Position numbers and translations under genes: made by a program
Notes under the pieces: generated by a model
Database searches by the model: none
The model's input: the letters and a program-made list of their open reading frames with translations, nothing else
Told to the model about the DNA's origin: nothing
Part shown: piece by piece, positions 36,450-48,421 of the stretch
Layout: the number at the start of each line of letters is the position of its first letter
How positions within the stretch are numbered: position 1 is the first letter of the stretch
Assembly (NCBI GenBank): GCA_029747015.1
Contig: JAKOGI010000146.1
Location: 774,001-838,000, forward strand
Reading direction: 5' to 3'
DNA length: 64,000 nucleotides
Origin: Carnegiea gigantea
Taxonomy: Eukaryota; Streptophyta; Magnoliopsida; Caryophyllales; Cactaceae

Positions 36450-37003
36450 CTACTTGAAGTTGTTGAAAGCTTCACTTTTGTGTTTCATCATAAACACCCA
36501 AGACATTCTGGAATAATCATCAATAATTGACAGAAAGTGCCTAGGACCCCCCCAAAGATTTAACACGGCAAAGGCCCCAATAATCCGAATGAATGTAATC
36601 AAGTGTACCTTTTGTTCTGTGAATTGCTTTGGGGAACTTGGTACGATGTAGCTTTCCAAAAACACAATGCTCACACAATCCAAGATCCGTTACCACCTTG
36701 TGACCATAGAGGAGATCACTCTTTGCCAGAATTTGCATCCCTCTTTCACTCATATGACCAAGTCTCATGTGCCATAACTTGGTCATATCATCCTTGTGAA
36801 CTTCTGAAGATGCAACAGCAACTAAAACAGATAACGTAGTGCCTTGTAGTATATGCAAAGTACCGCGCTTTCAGAACCCTATCTGAACCCTTGCAGACAT
36901 ACAGAACTCCTCCTTCACCTTGAAAACTGAATCCTTCCGTGTCCAACAGATCCAATGATATTAGATTCTTTGTCATATGTGGAACATGCCGGACATTGTT
37001 CAA
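36450..37003 (-). pseudogene. integrase N-terminal region, unit I
   Basis: Three overlapping pieces in different frames hold NNVRHVPHMTKNLISLDLLD, RLGHMSERG with CEHCVFGK, and FLSIIDDYSRMSWVFMMKHK. A 12-base deletion at 36870 and an extra C near 36545 cause the frame changes. Further down, the second catalytic site reads RTGNGLEF (aspartate lost, as in unit A). Confidence 0.83.
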
Positions 37004-37209
37004 CGTACAAAATTTACCGTCATGTGTCCGTATCTATATAGTACCAATTCCAGCCACTATGCAAATAGCATTGTTAGCCATAGAAATATTGCCTCCAGTC
37101 ACCTGCTCGTAAGTAATAAACCATTCTCTACGCGGACATATATGGGAAGATGCCCCTGAATCTAAGATCCACACGTTAGTATGATGCATAGTTTCATCAG
37201 CGACTAGGG

Positions 37210-38043
37210 CTATATCTTCTTTGGACCTACTCTCACCTTCTGCGACAACAGCAGTACCTGCTTATTTCTCTTGTTGTTATTGTTGTTGTTGTTATTGTTG
37301 TTGCTGCCTCTTCTTTTTAGGGCACTGAGTTTTCCAATGTCTCGTCCCCTTACAGTAGTTACAGATATCACCAGTTTTAAGACCCTTAGAACTCGACGGC
37401 TTCGATTTCTTCTTCCCCAGATTCCTAGGTCTTTCACCCTCACTGGCTATCAACCCAACAGCCTCGATACCAGCACCACCTGTAGCAGTCGCCTTATGAC
37501 GCAGCTCTCTGCTATGAAGAGATGATCTAACCTCTTACAGAGACATAATATCTTTCCGAACAATAAAAGATTGCATGAAATTTTCATATAAGGGGGGAGA
37601 GATACTAACAGAATTAGGGCAGCATCCGCATCTTCAATCTTGACCTCAATATTGCACTAGTCTAACAGGATTGCATTTAATTGATCTAAGTGATCTCTCA
37701 AAGGCATACTGTCCTGCATTCACAGACCAAATAGACGTTGCTTCAAGAGCAACTTGTTGATTAAAGACTTCGTCATGTATAGACTCTCAAGCTTTAACCA
37801 CAACCCAGCCATAGTATCCTGGTCTGCGATCTCAGTGATGATGTCATTTGTAAGACACAGCATGATCGTCGCATGTGCCTTTTCCTCCAAACCGGCCATC
37901 TCAGCAGTGTCGGCACCTAGATCTTTCTTTGCCAGCGGCGCCCATAACCCTTGTTGCTTCAATAGGGCTCCCATCTTGATCTGCCATAGACTAAAACTGT
38001 TCCTCCCAGTAAATTTGTCAATTTTCACATTTAAAGCAGACAT
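37210..38043 (-). pseudogene. gag, unit I
   Basis: The ATG is at 38043 (MSALNVKIDKFTGRNSFSLW), open to 37720. The frame is also open upstream through the primer binding site into the LTR. The rest is broken, and the polyQ tract holds two TAA codons. The following protease motif (37150-37170) keeps DSGASS. Confidence 0.84.
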
Positions 38044-38088
38044 CTTTCTCACCAGAACTCGGAAAACCCTGAAGCTCTGATACCAGTT

Positions 38089-38175
38089 TGTTATAACGAA
38101 TGTGAGAAAGTATGAACAAATTAACAAATACACATAGATTTAATGTGGTTCACTAACAATGTGTTAGCTACGTCC
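38089..38175 (-). repeat. LTR9, truncated (87 bp of U5/R)
   Basis: Only the right-hand 87 bases of the LTR remain (TGTTATAAC at 38089). At 38175 the sequence passes from GCTACGTCC directly into RNase H sequence GTAGTAGACAAAG, with TCC shared by both parents. Promoter, poly(A) signal, the other LTR end, the polypurine tract and the RNase H C-terminus are all lost. Confidence 0.9.
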
Positions 38176-38213
38176 GTAGTAGACAAAGTAACCGTGGGCT
38201 GCAAAGCTGCGTT

Positions 38214-39205
38214 CTAGCTTACAACGGAACCTCCAAGAGTGAAGACATAACTAGTCATTGATCTCCTGCTGTCCACATCTCTAGCATAATCAGAATCCAA
38301 ATAACCTGTCACTAAACACTGGGTATCACCTTCATAGATTAGACCAACATCAGACGTACCTCTTAGGTAGCAAAAAATCCTCTCTACAGCTTGCCAATGC
38401 TCCTTACTAGGTTCTCCTATGAACTTACTGACAACACTAATAGCGTGTGCAAGGTCAGGTCCTGTATAGACCATTGCATACATCAAACTCCTTACTGCAC
38501 TAGCATAAGGAACTCGAGACATGTATTCCTTTTCCTGAGCAGTTTTAGGAGCAAATGCAACAGATAGGTGGGCATTTGCAGCACTTGCAGTATCTATAGG
38601 TTTTGCTGTAGACATGCCGAATCTTGACAATATCTTCTGAACATAGCCCTTCTGTGATAAGAAAACCTTCTTCTGACATCTACCCCTATAGATCTCCATA
38701 CCCAAAATTTTCTTTGCTAGACCTAGATCCTTCATCTTGAACTCGGCACTTGGGAGACCTTTTAACTTTTGAACATCAGATTTGTGCTCTGCAACTATCA
38801 GCATATCATCAACATATAGCACCAAATAGATAAACGAACCATTTGTTGCCTTGTTGTGATATACACAACCGTCATATAGACTCCTGTTACACCCGAGTTG
38901 TATCACGTAGGTGCCAAACCTCTTATACCACTGCCTGGGTGACTGCTTTAGTCCATACAAGGACTTCTTTAGATGACAGACATATTCTTCCTTCCTAAGA
39001 ACTTGAAAACCATCTGACTGAGCCATGTGTATATCTTTTTCATCTCTCCATGTAAGAAAGCTATCTTCACATCTAGTTGCTCAAGCTCAAGATCCTGATG
39101 TGCCACCATTGCTAATAGTACTCTGATAGAAGTATGTGAGACCACTGGTAAGAAAATCCCCGTGGAGTCCACTCCCTTCTTCTGACTGAACCGTCTTGCA
39201 ACCAC
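38214..39205 (-). pseudogene. RT, unit J (270 codons open)
   Basis: Open 39026-38214: [57 protein letters not shown] to the start of RNase H at TLGGSVVS. The upstream LDVKIAFLHG segment (39205-38969) is in a different frame because of a deletion in GELEED. Confidence 0.87.
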
Positions 39206-39984
39206 TCGAGCTTTCTGTTTGATATCCTCAGTAGGTGATATCCCTTCCTTCTTATTAAAAACCTATTTGCAGGTGATGATTTTCTGTCCAACAGTCGTTT
39301 CACTAGTTCCCAAGTCTTATTCTTTTGAAGTGACTCCTTATCTCCCATTGCTGCAATCCATTGGGTAGACTCGGAACATGTGATTGCTTCTTTATAGGTG
39401 GACGGCCTGTGAGGATCCACCTCTTCAGCAACCCGTAGTGCATAAGCCACCATATCCTCGAAACGATATTTCATAAGAGGCCTCCCGAAATTAGCCCTCC
39501 TAGAGCGGCCAAGAGCTAAGCTATGTTGATTAGCTAGCGGTGTGGGCTCAGTTTCTGCACAAGAATATTGAACTTCTTCCTGTTGTGGTTCACTCTCATC
39601 ATGAGTGACTTGGTACTCCACCTGTTTCTCAACACTACCAGTTTTTGGCATAATAACAGACTTCACAGTAGGGTTAAACGTAGAATTTTCATTAAAAACC
39701 ACAATTCTACTAATAATAACCCTATTTTCGGATGGAGACCAGATTCTGTAACCTTTCACTCCATCCCCGTAGCCCAAAAATACTCCCTTCCTAGCTCGAG
39801 GTTCCAGTTTACCCTCATTTATATGATAATAAATAGGACAACCAAAATCTTTCGGATTTGAGTAATCTGCAGGTTTGCCAGACCACATCTCACGTGGAGT
39901 TTTGAGATGTATACCTGTGTGAGGACCACGATTGATCAAACAGCATACTGTATTAACCGCTTTTGCCCAAAACCTTCTGGCCAA
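39112..39984 (-). pseudogene. integrase C-terminus and linker, unit J (290 codons open)
   Basis: Open from ARRFWAKAVNTVCCLINR through GYGDGVKGYRIWSPSENRV and the linker to TWELVKRLLDRK, then out of frame (a deletion near 39283) to SYQWSHILLSEYY. Confidence 0.86.
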
Positions 39985-40056
39985 TCCAGTATTAGAGAGA
40001 ATGCACCTAGCTCTCTCCAGAAATGTTTGATTCAGATGTTCTGCGACATCATTCTG

Positions 40057-40590
40057 CTATGGGGTATCCCTGACCGTGCGATGTCTAGCAATCCCTTCAT
40101 TATTACAGAACTCATCAAACTTAGATGAACAGAATTCCAGCCCATTGTCAGTGTGCAACCGCTGGATCTTCTTCCCAGTTTGATTTTCCACTAATGTCTT
40201 CCACTGCTTGATGTTGTTGAAAGCTTCACTGTTGTGTTTCATCATAAACACCCAAGACATTTTGGAATAATCATCAATAATTAACAGAAAGCACCTATGA
40301 CTCCCGAAGGATTCAACACGGGAAGGGCCCCAACAATCTAAATGAATATAATCAAGTGTACCTTTTGTTCTGTGAATTGCTTTGGGGAACTTGGTACGAT
40401 GTAGCTTTCCAAAAACATAATGCTCACAGAACCCAAGATCCGTTCCCACCTTGTGACCATAGAGGAGATCACTCTTTGCCATAATGTGCATCCCTCTTTC
40501 ATTCATATGACCAAGTCTTATGTGCCATAACTTGGTCATATCATCCTTGTGAACTTCTGAAGATGTAACAGCAGCTGAAACAGATAACAT
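40057..40590 (-). pseudogene. integrase N-terminal and core region, unit J
   Basis: Open from LWHIRLGHMNERG through CEHYVFGK (second zinc Cys lost), HLDCWG and HTDNGLEF to ARHRTVRDTP, ending at a stop in the QQNGVAE segment. Confidence 0.86.
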
Positions 40591-40617
40591 AGTGGCTTTC
40601 AGTATACATAAAGCATC

Positions 40618-41784
40618 TCACTTGACACCCTTCAGAACCCTATCTGAACCCTTGCAGACATACAGAACTCCTCCTTCACCTTGAAAACTGAATCCTTTTG
40701 TGTCCAACAGACTCAATGATATTAGATTCTTTGTCATATATGGAACATGTCGGACATTGTTCAACGTACAGAATTTATCATTATGTGTCCGTATCCATAT
40801 TGAACCAATTCCAGTCACTCTGCAAACAGCCATAGAAATATTGCCTCCAGTCACCTGCTCGTAAGTGATAAACCATTCTCTACACAGACATATATAGTAA
40901 GATGTCCCTAAATCTGGGATCCACACATCAGTATGATGCATAGCTTCATCAACGACTAAGGCTATATCTTCTTCGAACCTACTGTCGCCTTCTGTGACAG
41001 CAACAGTACCTGCTTGTTTCTCTTGTTGTTGTTGTTGTTGTTGCTGCCTCTTCTTTTTAGGGCACTGAGTTTTCCAATGTCCCGTCTCCTTACAGTAGTT
41101 GTAGATATCACCAGGTTTAGGACCCTTAGAACCCGACGGCTTCGATTTCTTCTTGCCCGGATTCCCAGGTCTTTTATTCCCACTGGCAATCAACCCAACA
41201 GCCTCAGTACCAGCACCACCTATACCAGCCGCCTTATGACGTAGCTCTCTGCTATGGAGAGATGATCTAACCTCTTCCAGAGACACAGTATCTTTTCGAA
41301 CAATAACAGATTGCACGAAATTTTCATATGAGGGTGGGAGAGATACTAACAGAATTAGGGCAACATCCTCATCTTCAATTTTGACCTCAATATTACACAA
41401 GTCTAATAGGATTGTGTTTAATTGATCTAAGTGATCTCTCAAAGGCATACCCTCCTGCATTCGCAGACCAAACAGACGTTGCTTCACGAGCAACTTGTTG
41501 GTTAAAGACTTCATCATGTATAGAATCTCAAGCTTTAACCACGCCCCAGCCGCAGTATCCTAGTTTGCGATCTCAGTGATGATATCATCTGCAAGACACA
41601 GCATAATCGTTGCGTGTGCCTTTTCCTCCAAGCTGGCCATCTCAGCAGTGTCGGCGCCTGGATCTTTCTTTGCCAGCGGCGCCCATATCCCTTATTGCTT
41701 CAACAGGGCTCGGATCTTGATCTGCCATAGGCTAAAACTGTTCCTCCCCGTAAATTTGTCAATTTTCACATTCAAAGCGGACAT
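40618..41784 (-). pseudogene. gag and protease, unit J (299 codons open)
   Basis: The gag ATG is at 41784, with a stop near LLKQ (41692). Open 41517-40618: the SLTNKLLVKQRLFGLRM helix, an intact CCHC knuckle (CKETGHWKTQC, first Cys changed to Tyr in DIYNYC), eight glutamines, and a protease motif mutated to DLGTSYYIC, continuing to KGSDRVLKGVK. Confidence 0.86.
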
Positions 41785-41829
41785 CTTTCTTACCAGAATT
41801 CGGAAAACCCTAAAGCTCTGGTAGCAGTT

Positions 41830-42086
41830 TGTTATAACGGATGCGAGAAAGTATGAACAAATTGGCAAATACACACAGATTTAACGTGGTCCACTAACAA
41901 TGTGTTAGCTATGTCCACAGGATGAAGAGACGGATAGTTTTATTCATCTGATGATATGAGAATATAAAGATACGCATTACATATATAGGGTTTTGGTTTT
42001 AGAGTTAACCTTAACCCATACATCACGTACGCCGTGCTAGGTCTGCAAAGAGGGGCCAAAGAAAACATATTCAAGGCATTCTAACA
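41830..42086 (-). repeat. LTR10 (between units J and K)
   Basis: A 257-bp copia LTR with intact ends. On the minus strand it holds a TATATA core at 41982-41987 and an AATAAA signal at 41939-41944, about 40 bases downstream, followed by the conserved GTGGAC...CCACGTTAAATC U5 block. By eye it differs from LTR11 at roughly 20-25 positions, so the two are not recent twins. Confidence 0.93.
41939..41987 (-). promoter_or_regulatory. Copia LTR promoter core and polyadenylation signal (example: LTR10)
   Basis: Read on the minus strand, CCCTATATATG is a good plant TATA box and is followed about 40 bases later by AATAAA, the arrangement expected of U3/R in a short LTR. The same pair is kept in LTR1, 4, 6, 7 and 8. 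The TATA box is weakened in LTR2, 3, 5 and 11. Activity is inferred from position only. Confidence 0.65.
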
Positions 42087-42098
42087 AATCTCCACCTT
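42087..42098 (-). promoter_or_regulatory. Polypurine tract (example: unit K)
   Basis: The minus-strand sequence AAGGTGGAGATT lies directly next to the LTR terminus TGTTAG and is the plus-strand primer of the element. It is repeated beside LTR1, 3, 4, 5, 6, 10 and, with changes, 7, 8 and 11. It is absent beside LTR2 and LTR9. Confidence 0.8.
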
Positions 42099-42184
42099 GA
42101 CTTGAATCCGCTCATAGTAATAACAGATACACCATAACAGTGCCAGATCTCTTTTGCCTCAGATTTTGCTCTCTAAGAGGCAAA

Positions 42185-43150
42185 TTAACAGCTTCTAACA
42201 TTTAACAAGTCCAGACAATGTTGGAACTTACTAACTGGAATTGGCTTAGTGAAGATATCGGCGGGATTATCAGCAGTACCGACTTTCTTCACTTGAATTC
42301 TCTTTTCGCTTCTCAGGAAATGATATCGCACATCAATGTGTTTGGCCCTCTCATGGTGAACCTGATCCTTTGCTAAACATATTGCATTCAAACTATCACA
42401 GTATATGATAGCCTGAGCATGGAGTAGACCAAAATCACTGACTAGTCCTTTTAACCAGATTCCCTCCTTAGCTGCTTCTGTCAGTGCCATGTACTCTGCT
42501 TCTGTAGTGGACAAAGTAACCGTAGGCTGCAAAGTTACATTCCAACTTACAACAGAACCTCCAAGAGTGAAGACATAACCAGTCATTGATCTCCCGTTGC
42601 CCACATCTCTAGCATAATCAGAATTTGAATAAATTGTCACCAAACACTGGGTATCACCTCCATAGATGAGACCAACATCAGACGTACCTCTTAGATAGCG
42701 AAAAATCCTCTTCACAGCTTACCAGTACTCCTTACCAGGTTCTCCCATGAACCTACCAACAACACTAATAGCGTGTGCAAGGTCAGGTCTTGTACAGACC
42801 ATTGCATACATCAAACTCCCTACTGCACTAGCATAAGGAACTCGAGACATGTATTCCTTTTCCTCAGCAGTTTTAGGAGCAAATGCAACAGATAGGTGGG
42901 CATTTGCAGCACTTGGAGTATCCATAGATTTTGCTGTAGACATACCGAATCTTGACAATATCTTCTGAATATAGCCCTTCTGTGATAAGAAAAGCTTCTT
43001 CTGACTTCTATCCCTATAGATCTCCATACCCAAAATTTTCTTTGCTGGACCCAGATCCTTCATCCCGAACTCAGCACTTAGGAGACCTTTCAGTTTATGA
43101 ACATCAGATTTGTGCTCTGCAGCTATCAGCATATCATCAACATATAGCAC
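42185..43150 (-). pseudogene. RT C-terminal half and RNase H, unit K
   Basis: Open 43150-42719 ([50 protein letters not shown]) and 42715-42185 ([53 protein letters not shown]). Only a TAA in the QAVKR segment separates them. The RNase H motif has DSDYAGD changed to NSDYARD. Confidence 0.88.
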
Positions 43151-43225
43151 TAAATAGATAAACGAGGCATTTGCTGCCTTGTTGTGATATACACAATAGT
43201 CATATGGACTCCTGTTATACCCGAG

Positions 43226-44325
43226 CTATATCATGTAGGTGTCAAACCTCTTGCACCACTGCCTAGGTGACCACTTTGGTCCATACAAGGACTTCTTTAG
43301 ATGACAGACATATTCTTCATTCCCATGAACTTGAAAACCATCGGGCTGAGCCATGTATATATCTTCCAGCTCTCCATGTAAGAAAGTTGTCTTCACATCT
43401 AGTTGCTCAAGCTCAAGATCCTGATGTGCCACCACTGCTAATAGTACTCTGATTGAAGTAAGTCTGACCACTGGTGAGAAAATCTCAGTGTAGTCCACTC
43501 CCTTGTCCTGACTAAACCCTCTTGCAACCACTCGAGCTTTGTATTTGATACCCTCAGTAGGTGATATCCCTTCCTTCTTCTTAAAAACCCATTTACAGGT
43601 GATAATTTTCTGTCCAACAGTCGTTTCACTAGTTCCCAAGTCTTATACTTTTGAAGTGACTCCATCTAATCTCCCATTGCTGAAATCCATTGGGTAGACT
43701 CGGAACATGTGACTGCTTCTTTATAGGTGGACAGCCTGTGAGGATCCACCTCTTCAGCAACCTGTAGTGTGTAAGCCACCATATCCTTGAAACCGTATTT
43801 CATAGGAGGCTTCCCGAAATTAGCCCTCCGAGAGCGACCAAAAGCTAAGCTATGTTGATTAGCTAGCAGTGAGGGCTCGGTTTCTTCACAAGAATGTTGA
43901 GCTTCTTGCTGTTGTGGTTCACTCTCATCACGAGTGACTTGGTGCTCCACCTGTTTCTCAACACTACCAGTTTCTGACACAATAACAAACTTCACAATAG
44001 GGTTAAACATAGAATTTTCATCAAAAACCACAATTCTACTAATAATAACCCTATTTTCTAATGGAGACCAGATTCTGTAACCTTTCACTCCATCCTTGTA
44101 GCCCAAAAATACTCTCTTCCTGGCTCGAGGTTCGAGTTTAGCCTTATTTATATGATAGTAAACAGGACAACCAAAAACTTTCAGATTTAAGTAATTTACA
44201 AGTTTACCAGACCACATCTCACATGGAGTTTCGAGATGTATACCTGTGTGAGGCCCACGATTGATCAAATAGCACGTTGTATTTATTAACCGCTTCTGCC
44301 CAAAACCTTCTAGCCAACCCAGCAT
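43226..44325 (-). pseudogene. integrase C-terminus, linker and RT N-terminus, unit K
   Basis: Open 44325-43666 (NTTCYLINRGPHTG to STQWISAMGD) and 43639-43226 ([43 protein letters not shown]). A 4-base insertion (TATT repeated) near 44285 shifts the frame at the FWAEAVNT segment, and a TAG replaces a codon in GDEMES. Confidence 0.86.
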
Positions 44326-44386
44326 TAAAGAGCATGCACCTAGCTCTCTCCAGAAGTGTTTGATTCAGATGTTTTGCGACATCGTT

Positions 44387-45100
44387 CTACTGTGGTGTAT
44401 CCCTGACCGTGCGATGTCTAACAATCCCTTCATCATGACAGAACTCATCAAACTCAGATGAACAGAATTCCAGCCCATTGTCAGTGTGCAGCCGCTTGAT
44501 CTTCTTCCCAGTTTGATTTTCCACTAATGTCTTCCACTGCTTGAAGTTGTTGAAAGCTTCACTCTTGTGTTTCATCATAAACACCCAAGACATTCTGGGA
44601 TAATCATCAATAATTGATAGAAAGCACCTATGATCCCTTAAAGATTCAACACGAGAAGGGCCCCAACTATCCGAATGAATATAATCAATTGTACCTTTTG
44701 TTCTATGAATTGCTTTGGTAAACTTGGCACGATGTAGTTTTCCAAAAACACAATGCTCACAGAACCTAAGATCCGTTACCACCTTGTGACCACAGAGGAG
44801 ATCACTCTTTGCCAGAATTTGCATCCCTCTTTCACTTATATGACCAAGTCTCATGTGCCATAACTTGGTCATATCATCCTTGTGAACTTCTGAAGATGCA
44901 ACAGCAGTTGAAACAGATAACGTAGTGCCTTGCAGTATATACAAAGTATCTCGCTTGACACCCTTCGGAACCCTATCTAAACCCTTGCAGACATACAGAA
45001 CTCCTCCTTCACCTTGAAAATTAAATCCTTTTGTGTCCAACAGACTCAATGATATTAGATTCTTTGTCATATGGGGAACATGCCTGACATGGTTCAACAT
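44387..45100 (-). pseudogene. protease tail and integrase, unit K (237 codons open)
   Basis: Open from LNHVRHVPHMTKNLISLSLLD through the zinc site (RLGHISERG, CEHCVFGK), HSDSWG (first core region) and HTDNGLEF to RHRTVRDTPQ, where a stop replaces the following Q of QQNGVAE. Confidence 0.87.
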
Positions 45101-46138
45101 ACAGTATTTACCATTATGTGTCTGTATTTATATAGAACCAATTCCAGTCACTCTGCGAACAGCACTGTTAGCCATAGAAATATTGCCTCCAGTCACCTGC
45201 TCGTAAGTGATAAACCATTCTCTATACGGACATATATGGTAAGATGCCCCTGAATCTAGGATCCACATGTTAGTATGATGCATAGGTTCATCAACGACTA
45301 GGGCTACATCTTCTTGGGACCTTTTGTCACCTTCTGCGACACCAGCAGTACCTGCTTGTTTCTCTTGTTGTTATTGTTGTTGTTGTTGTTGTTGTTGCTG
45401 GCTCTTCTTTTTAGGACTCTGAGTTTTCCAATGTCCCGTCTCCTTATAGTAGTTACAGATATCACCAGGTTTAGGACCCTTAGAACCCGACGGCTTCGAT
45501 TTCTTCTTCCCCGGATTCCCAGGTCTTTTACCCCCACTGGCTATCAACCCAACAGCCTCAGTACCAGCACCACCTGTACTAGCCACCTTATGATGCGGCT
45601 CTCTACTTTGAAGAGATGATCTAACCTCTTCCAGGGCCACAGTATCTTTCCGAACAATAAGAGATTGCACGAAATTTTCATATGAGGGTGGGAGAGACAC
45701 TAACAGAATTAGGGCAGCATCCGCATCTTCAATTTTGACCTCAATATTATGTAAGTCTAATAGGATTGTGTTTAATTGATGTAAGTGATCGCTCAAAGGC
45801 ATACCTTCCTGCATTTGCAGACCAAACAGACGTTGCTTTAAGAGCAACTTGTTGGTTAAAGACTTCGTCATGTACAGACTCTCACGCGTTAACCACAACC
45901 CAGCCGCAGTATCCTAGTCTGTGATCTCAGTGATGATATCATCTGTAAGACACAGCATGATTGTCGCGTGCGCTTTTTCCTCCAGACTGGCCATCTCAGT
46001 AGTGTCGGCGACTGGATCTTTCTTTGTCAGCGGCGCCCATAACACTTGTTGCTTCAACAGGGCTCACATCTTGGTCTGTCATAGACTAAAACTGTTCCTC
46101 CCCATAAATTTATCAATTTGCACGTTTAGAGCGATCAT
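45101..46138 (-). pseudogene. gag and protease, unit K
   Basis: The ATG is at 46138. Open 45898-45371 covers SLYMTKSLTNKLLLKQRLFGL to the knuckle CNYYKETGHWKTQS (second and last Cys lost), ending at a TAA inside the polyQ tract. The protease (about 45245-45265) keeps LDSGASYHIC but is out of the long frames. Confidence 0.85.
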
Positions 46139-46168
46139 CTTTCTCACTAGAATTTGGAAAACCTTAAG

Positions 46169-46180
46169 GCTCTGATACCA
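46169..46180 (-). promoter_or_regulatory. Primer binding site for initiator tRNA-Met (example: unit K)
   Basis: The minus strand reads TGGTATCAGAGC, complementary to the 3' end of plant initiator tRNA-Met, three bases inside the LTR11 edge. It is the same primer used by most plant copia and gypsy elements. Confidence 0.88.
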
Positions 46181-46183
46181 GTT

Positions 46184-46440
46184 TGTTATAACGGATGCGA
46201 GAAAGTATGAATAAATTATCAAATACACACAGATTTGATGTGGTTCACTAACAATGTGTTAGCTACTTCCACAGGCAGAAGAGAGGGATAGTTTTATTCA
46301 TCCGATGATATGAGAATATAGAGATACGCATCACATATACAGGGTTTTCGTTTTAGAGTTAACCCTAACCTATACATCCCGTACGCCGTGCTAGGTCTGC
46401 AAAGAGGGGCTAAAGAAAACGGATTCAAGGCATTCTAACA
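46184..46440 (-). repeat. LTR11 (between units K and L)
   Basis: A 257-bp copia LTR with intact ends (TGTTATAAC at 46184, CTAACA ending 46440). Its TATA core is weakened to a CATATACAGGG context. AATAAA is present. Confidence 0.92.
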
Positions 46441-46538
46441 AATCTCTAACTTGACTTGAATCCTCTCATAGCAACAACGGATGCAGTATAACAGTGCCAG
46501 ATCTCTTCTGCCTCAGACTTTGCTCTCCAAGAGGCAAA

Positions 46539-47507
46539 TTAACAGCTTCTAACATTTAACAAACCCAGACAATGTTGGAACTTGCTAACTGGAACCGGCT
46601 TTGTGAACATATCGACGGGATTGTCAGCAGTGCTGACTTTCTTCACTTGAATTCGCTTTTCTCTTCTCAGGAAATGATATCGAACATCAATGTGTTTGGT
46701 CCTCTCATGGTAAACCTGATCCTTTGCTAAACATATTGCACTTAAGCTATCACAGTATATAGTAGCCTGAGTATGGAGTAGACCAAAATCACTGACTAGT
46801 CCTTTTAACCAAATTCCCTCCTTGGCTGCTTCTGTCAGTGCCATGTACTCTGCTTCTGTAGTAGACAAAGTAACTGTGGGCTGCAAAGTTACGTTCCAGC
46901 TTACAACAGAACCTCCAAGAGTGAAGACATAACCTGTCATTGATCTCCTGCTCTCCACATCTCTAGTATAATCAGAATCTGAATAACCTATCACCAAACA
47001 CTGGGTATCACCTCCATAGATGAGACCAACATCAGACGTACCTCTTAGATAGCAAAAAATCCTCTTCACAGCTTGCCAATGCTCCTTACCAGGTTCTCCC
47101 ATGAACCTACCGACAACACTAACAGCGTATGCAAGGTCAGGTCTTGTACAGACCATTGCATACATCAAACTCCCTACTGCACTAGCACAAGGAACTCGAG
47201 ACATGTATTCTTTTTCCTCAGCAGTTTTACGAGCAAATGCAACAGATACGTGGGCATTTGCAGCACTTGGAGTATCTATAGATTTTGCTGTAGACATGCC
47301 AAATCTTGACAATATCTTCTGAATATAGCCCTTCTGTGATAAGAAAAGCTTCTTCTGACTTCTATCCCTATAGATCTCCATACCCAAAATTTTCTTTGCT
47401 GGACCCAGATCCTTCATCTCGAACTCAGCACTTAGGAGACCTTTTAGCTTATGAACATCAGATTTGTGCTCTACAGCTATCAGCATATCATCAACATATA
47501 GCACCAA
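46539..47507 (-). pseudogene. RT C-terminal half and RNase H, unit L (322 codons open)
   Basis: The best-preserved RT/RNase H in the array. One frame runs from [13 protein letters not shown] through [64 protein letters not shown] and HIDVRYHF to the natural C-terminus. The catalytic YVDD and most RNase H acidic residues are kept. The upstream RT half is separated by a stop near 47512. Confidence 0.9.
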
Positions 47508-47612
47508 TTATATAAATAAACCATTTGTTGCTTCATTGTGATATACACAACAGTCATATGGACTCCTGTTATACTCGAGTTGTATCATGTAGGTGTCAAA
47601 CCTCTTGTACCA

Positions 47613-48385
47613 CTACCTAGGCGACTGCTTTAGCCCATACAATGACTTCTTCAGATCACAGACATATTCTTCTTTCCCAAGAACTTGAAAACCATCTGGC
47701 TGAGCCATGTATATATCTTCTTCCAGCTCTCCATGTAAGAAAGCTATCTTCACATCTAGTTGCTCAAGCTCAATATCCTGATGTGCCACCATTGCTAATA
47801 GCACTCTGATGGAAGTGTGTCTGACCACTGGTGAGAAAATCTCAGTGTAGTCTACTCCCTTCTCCTGACTGAACGCTCTTGCAACCACTCTAGCTTTGTA
47901 TTTGATACCCTTAGCAGGTGATATCCCTTCCTTCTTTTTAAAAACCCATTTGTAGGTGATGATTTTATGTCCAACGGTCATTTCACTAGTTCCCAATTAT
48001 TCTTTTGAAGTGACTCCATCTCATCTCCCATTGATGTAATCCATTGGGTAGACTCGGAACATGTGACTGCTTCTTTATAGGTGGACGGCTTATGAGGATC
48101 CACCTCTTCAGCAACCTGTAGTGCGTAAGCCACCATATCCTCGAAACAGTATTTCGTAGGAGGCTTCCCAAAATTAGCCCTCCGAGAGCGACCAAGAGCT
48201 AAGCTATGTTGATTAAATAACGGTGTGGGCTCGGTTTCTGCACATGAATGTTGAGCTTCTTTCTGTTGTGGTTTACTATCATCATGAGTAACTTGGTGCT
48301 CCACCTGTTTCTCAACACTACCAGTTTCTGACATAATAACAGACTTCACAGTACGATTAAACATAGAATTTTCATCAAAAACCAT
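47613..48385 (-). pseudogene. linker and RT N-terminus, unit L
   Basis: Open 48385-47978 (FDENSMFNRTVKS to LQKNNWELVK) and 47996-47613 ([42 protein letters not shown]). A small deletion in the TWELVKRPLDRK segment shifts the frame, and a stop follows SPR. Confidence 0.86.
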
Positions 48386-48421
48386 ATTTCTACTAATAAT
48401 AACACTATTTTCTGATGGAGG

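Larger units (their letters stand above)
34002..38088 (-). mobile_element. Copia unit I internal domain
   Basis: A 4087-bp internal region with all domains. Its 5' LTR (LTR9) is truncated and fused to unit J. Confidence 0.9.
38176..41829 (-). mobile_element. Copia unit J internal domain (3' end deleted)
   Basis: A 3654-bp internal region from mid RNase H to the gag leader. The 3' portion was removed by the deletion that truncated LTR9. The primer binding site near LTR10 reads GCTCTGGTAGCA (two changes). Confidence 0.9.
42087..46183 (-). mobile_element. Copia unit K internal domain (best full-length reference)
   Basis: A 4097-bp internal region between LTR10 and LTR11. From the gag ATG (46138) to the RNase H stop (42185) it spans 3954 bp, the length of a polyprotein of about 1,300 codons. 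It is broken by a handful of lesions, including a 4-base insertion near 44285. Confidence 0.91.

Noticed and set aside
46539..47507. 322-codon RT/RNase H frame as a possible domesticated host gene
   Set aside because: It ends at the normal element C-terminus, lacks its own start context, and sits in sequence with a polypurine tract and LTR; plain survival is simpler.
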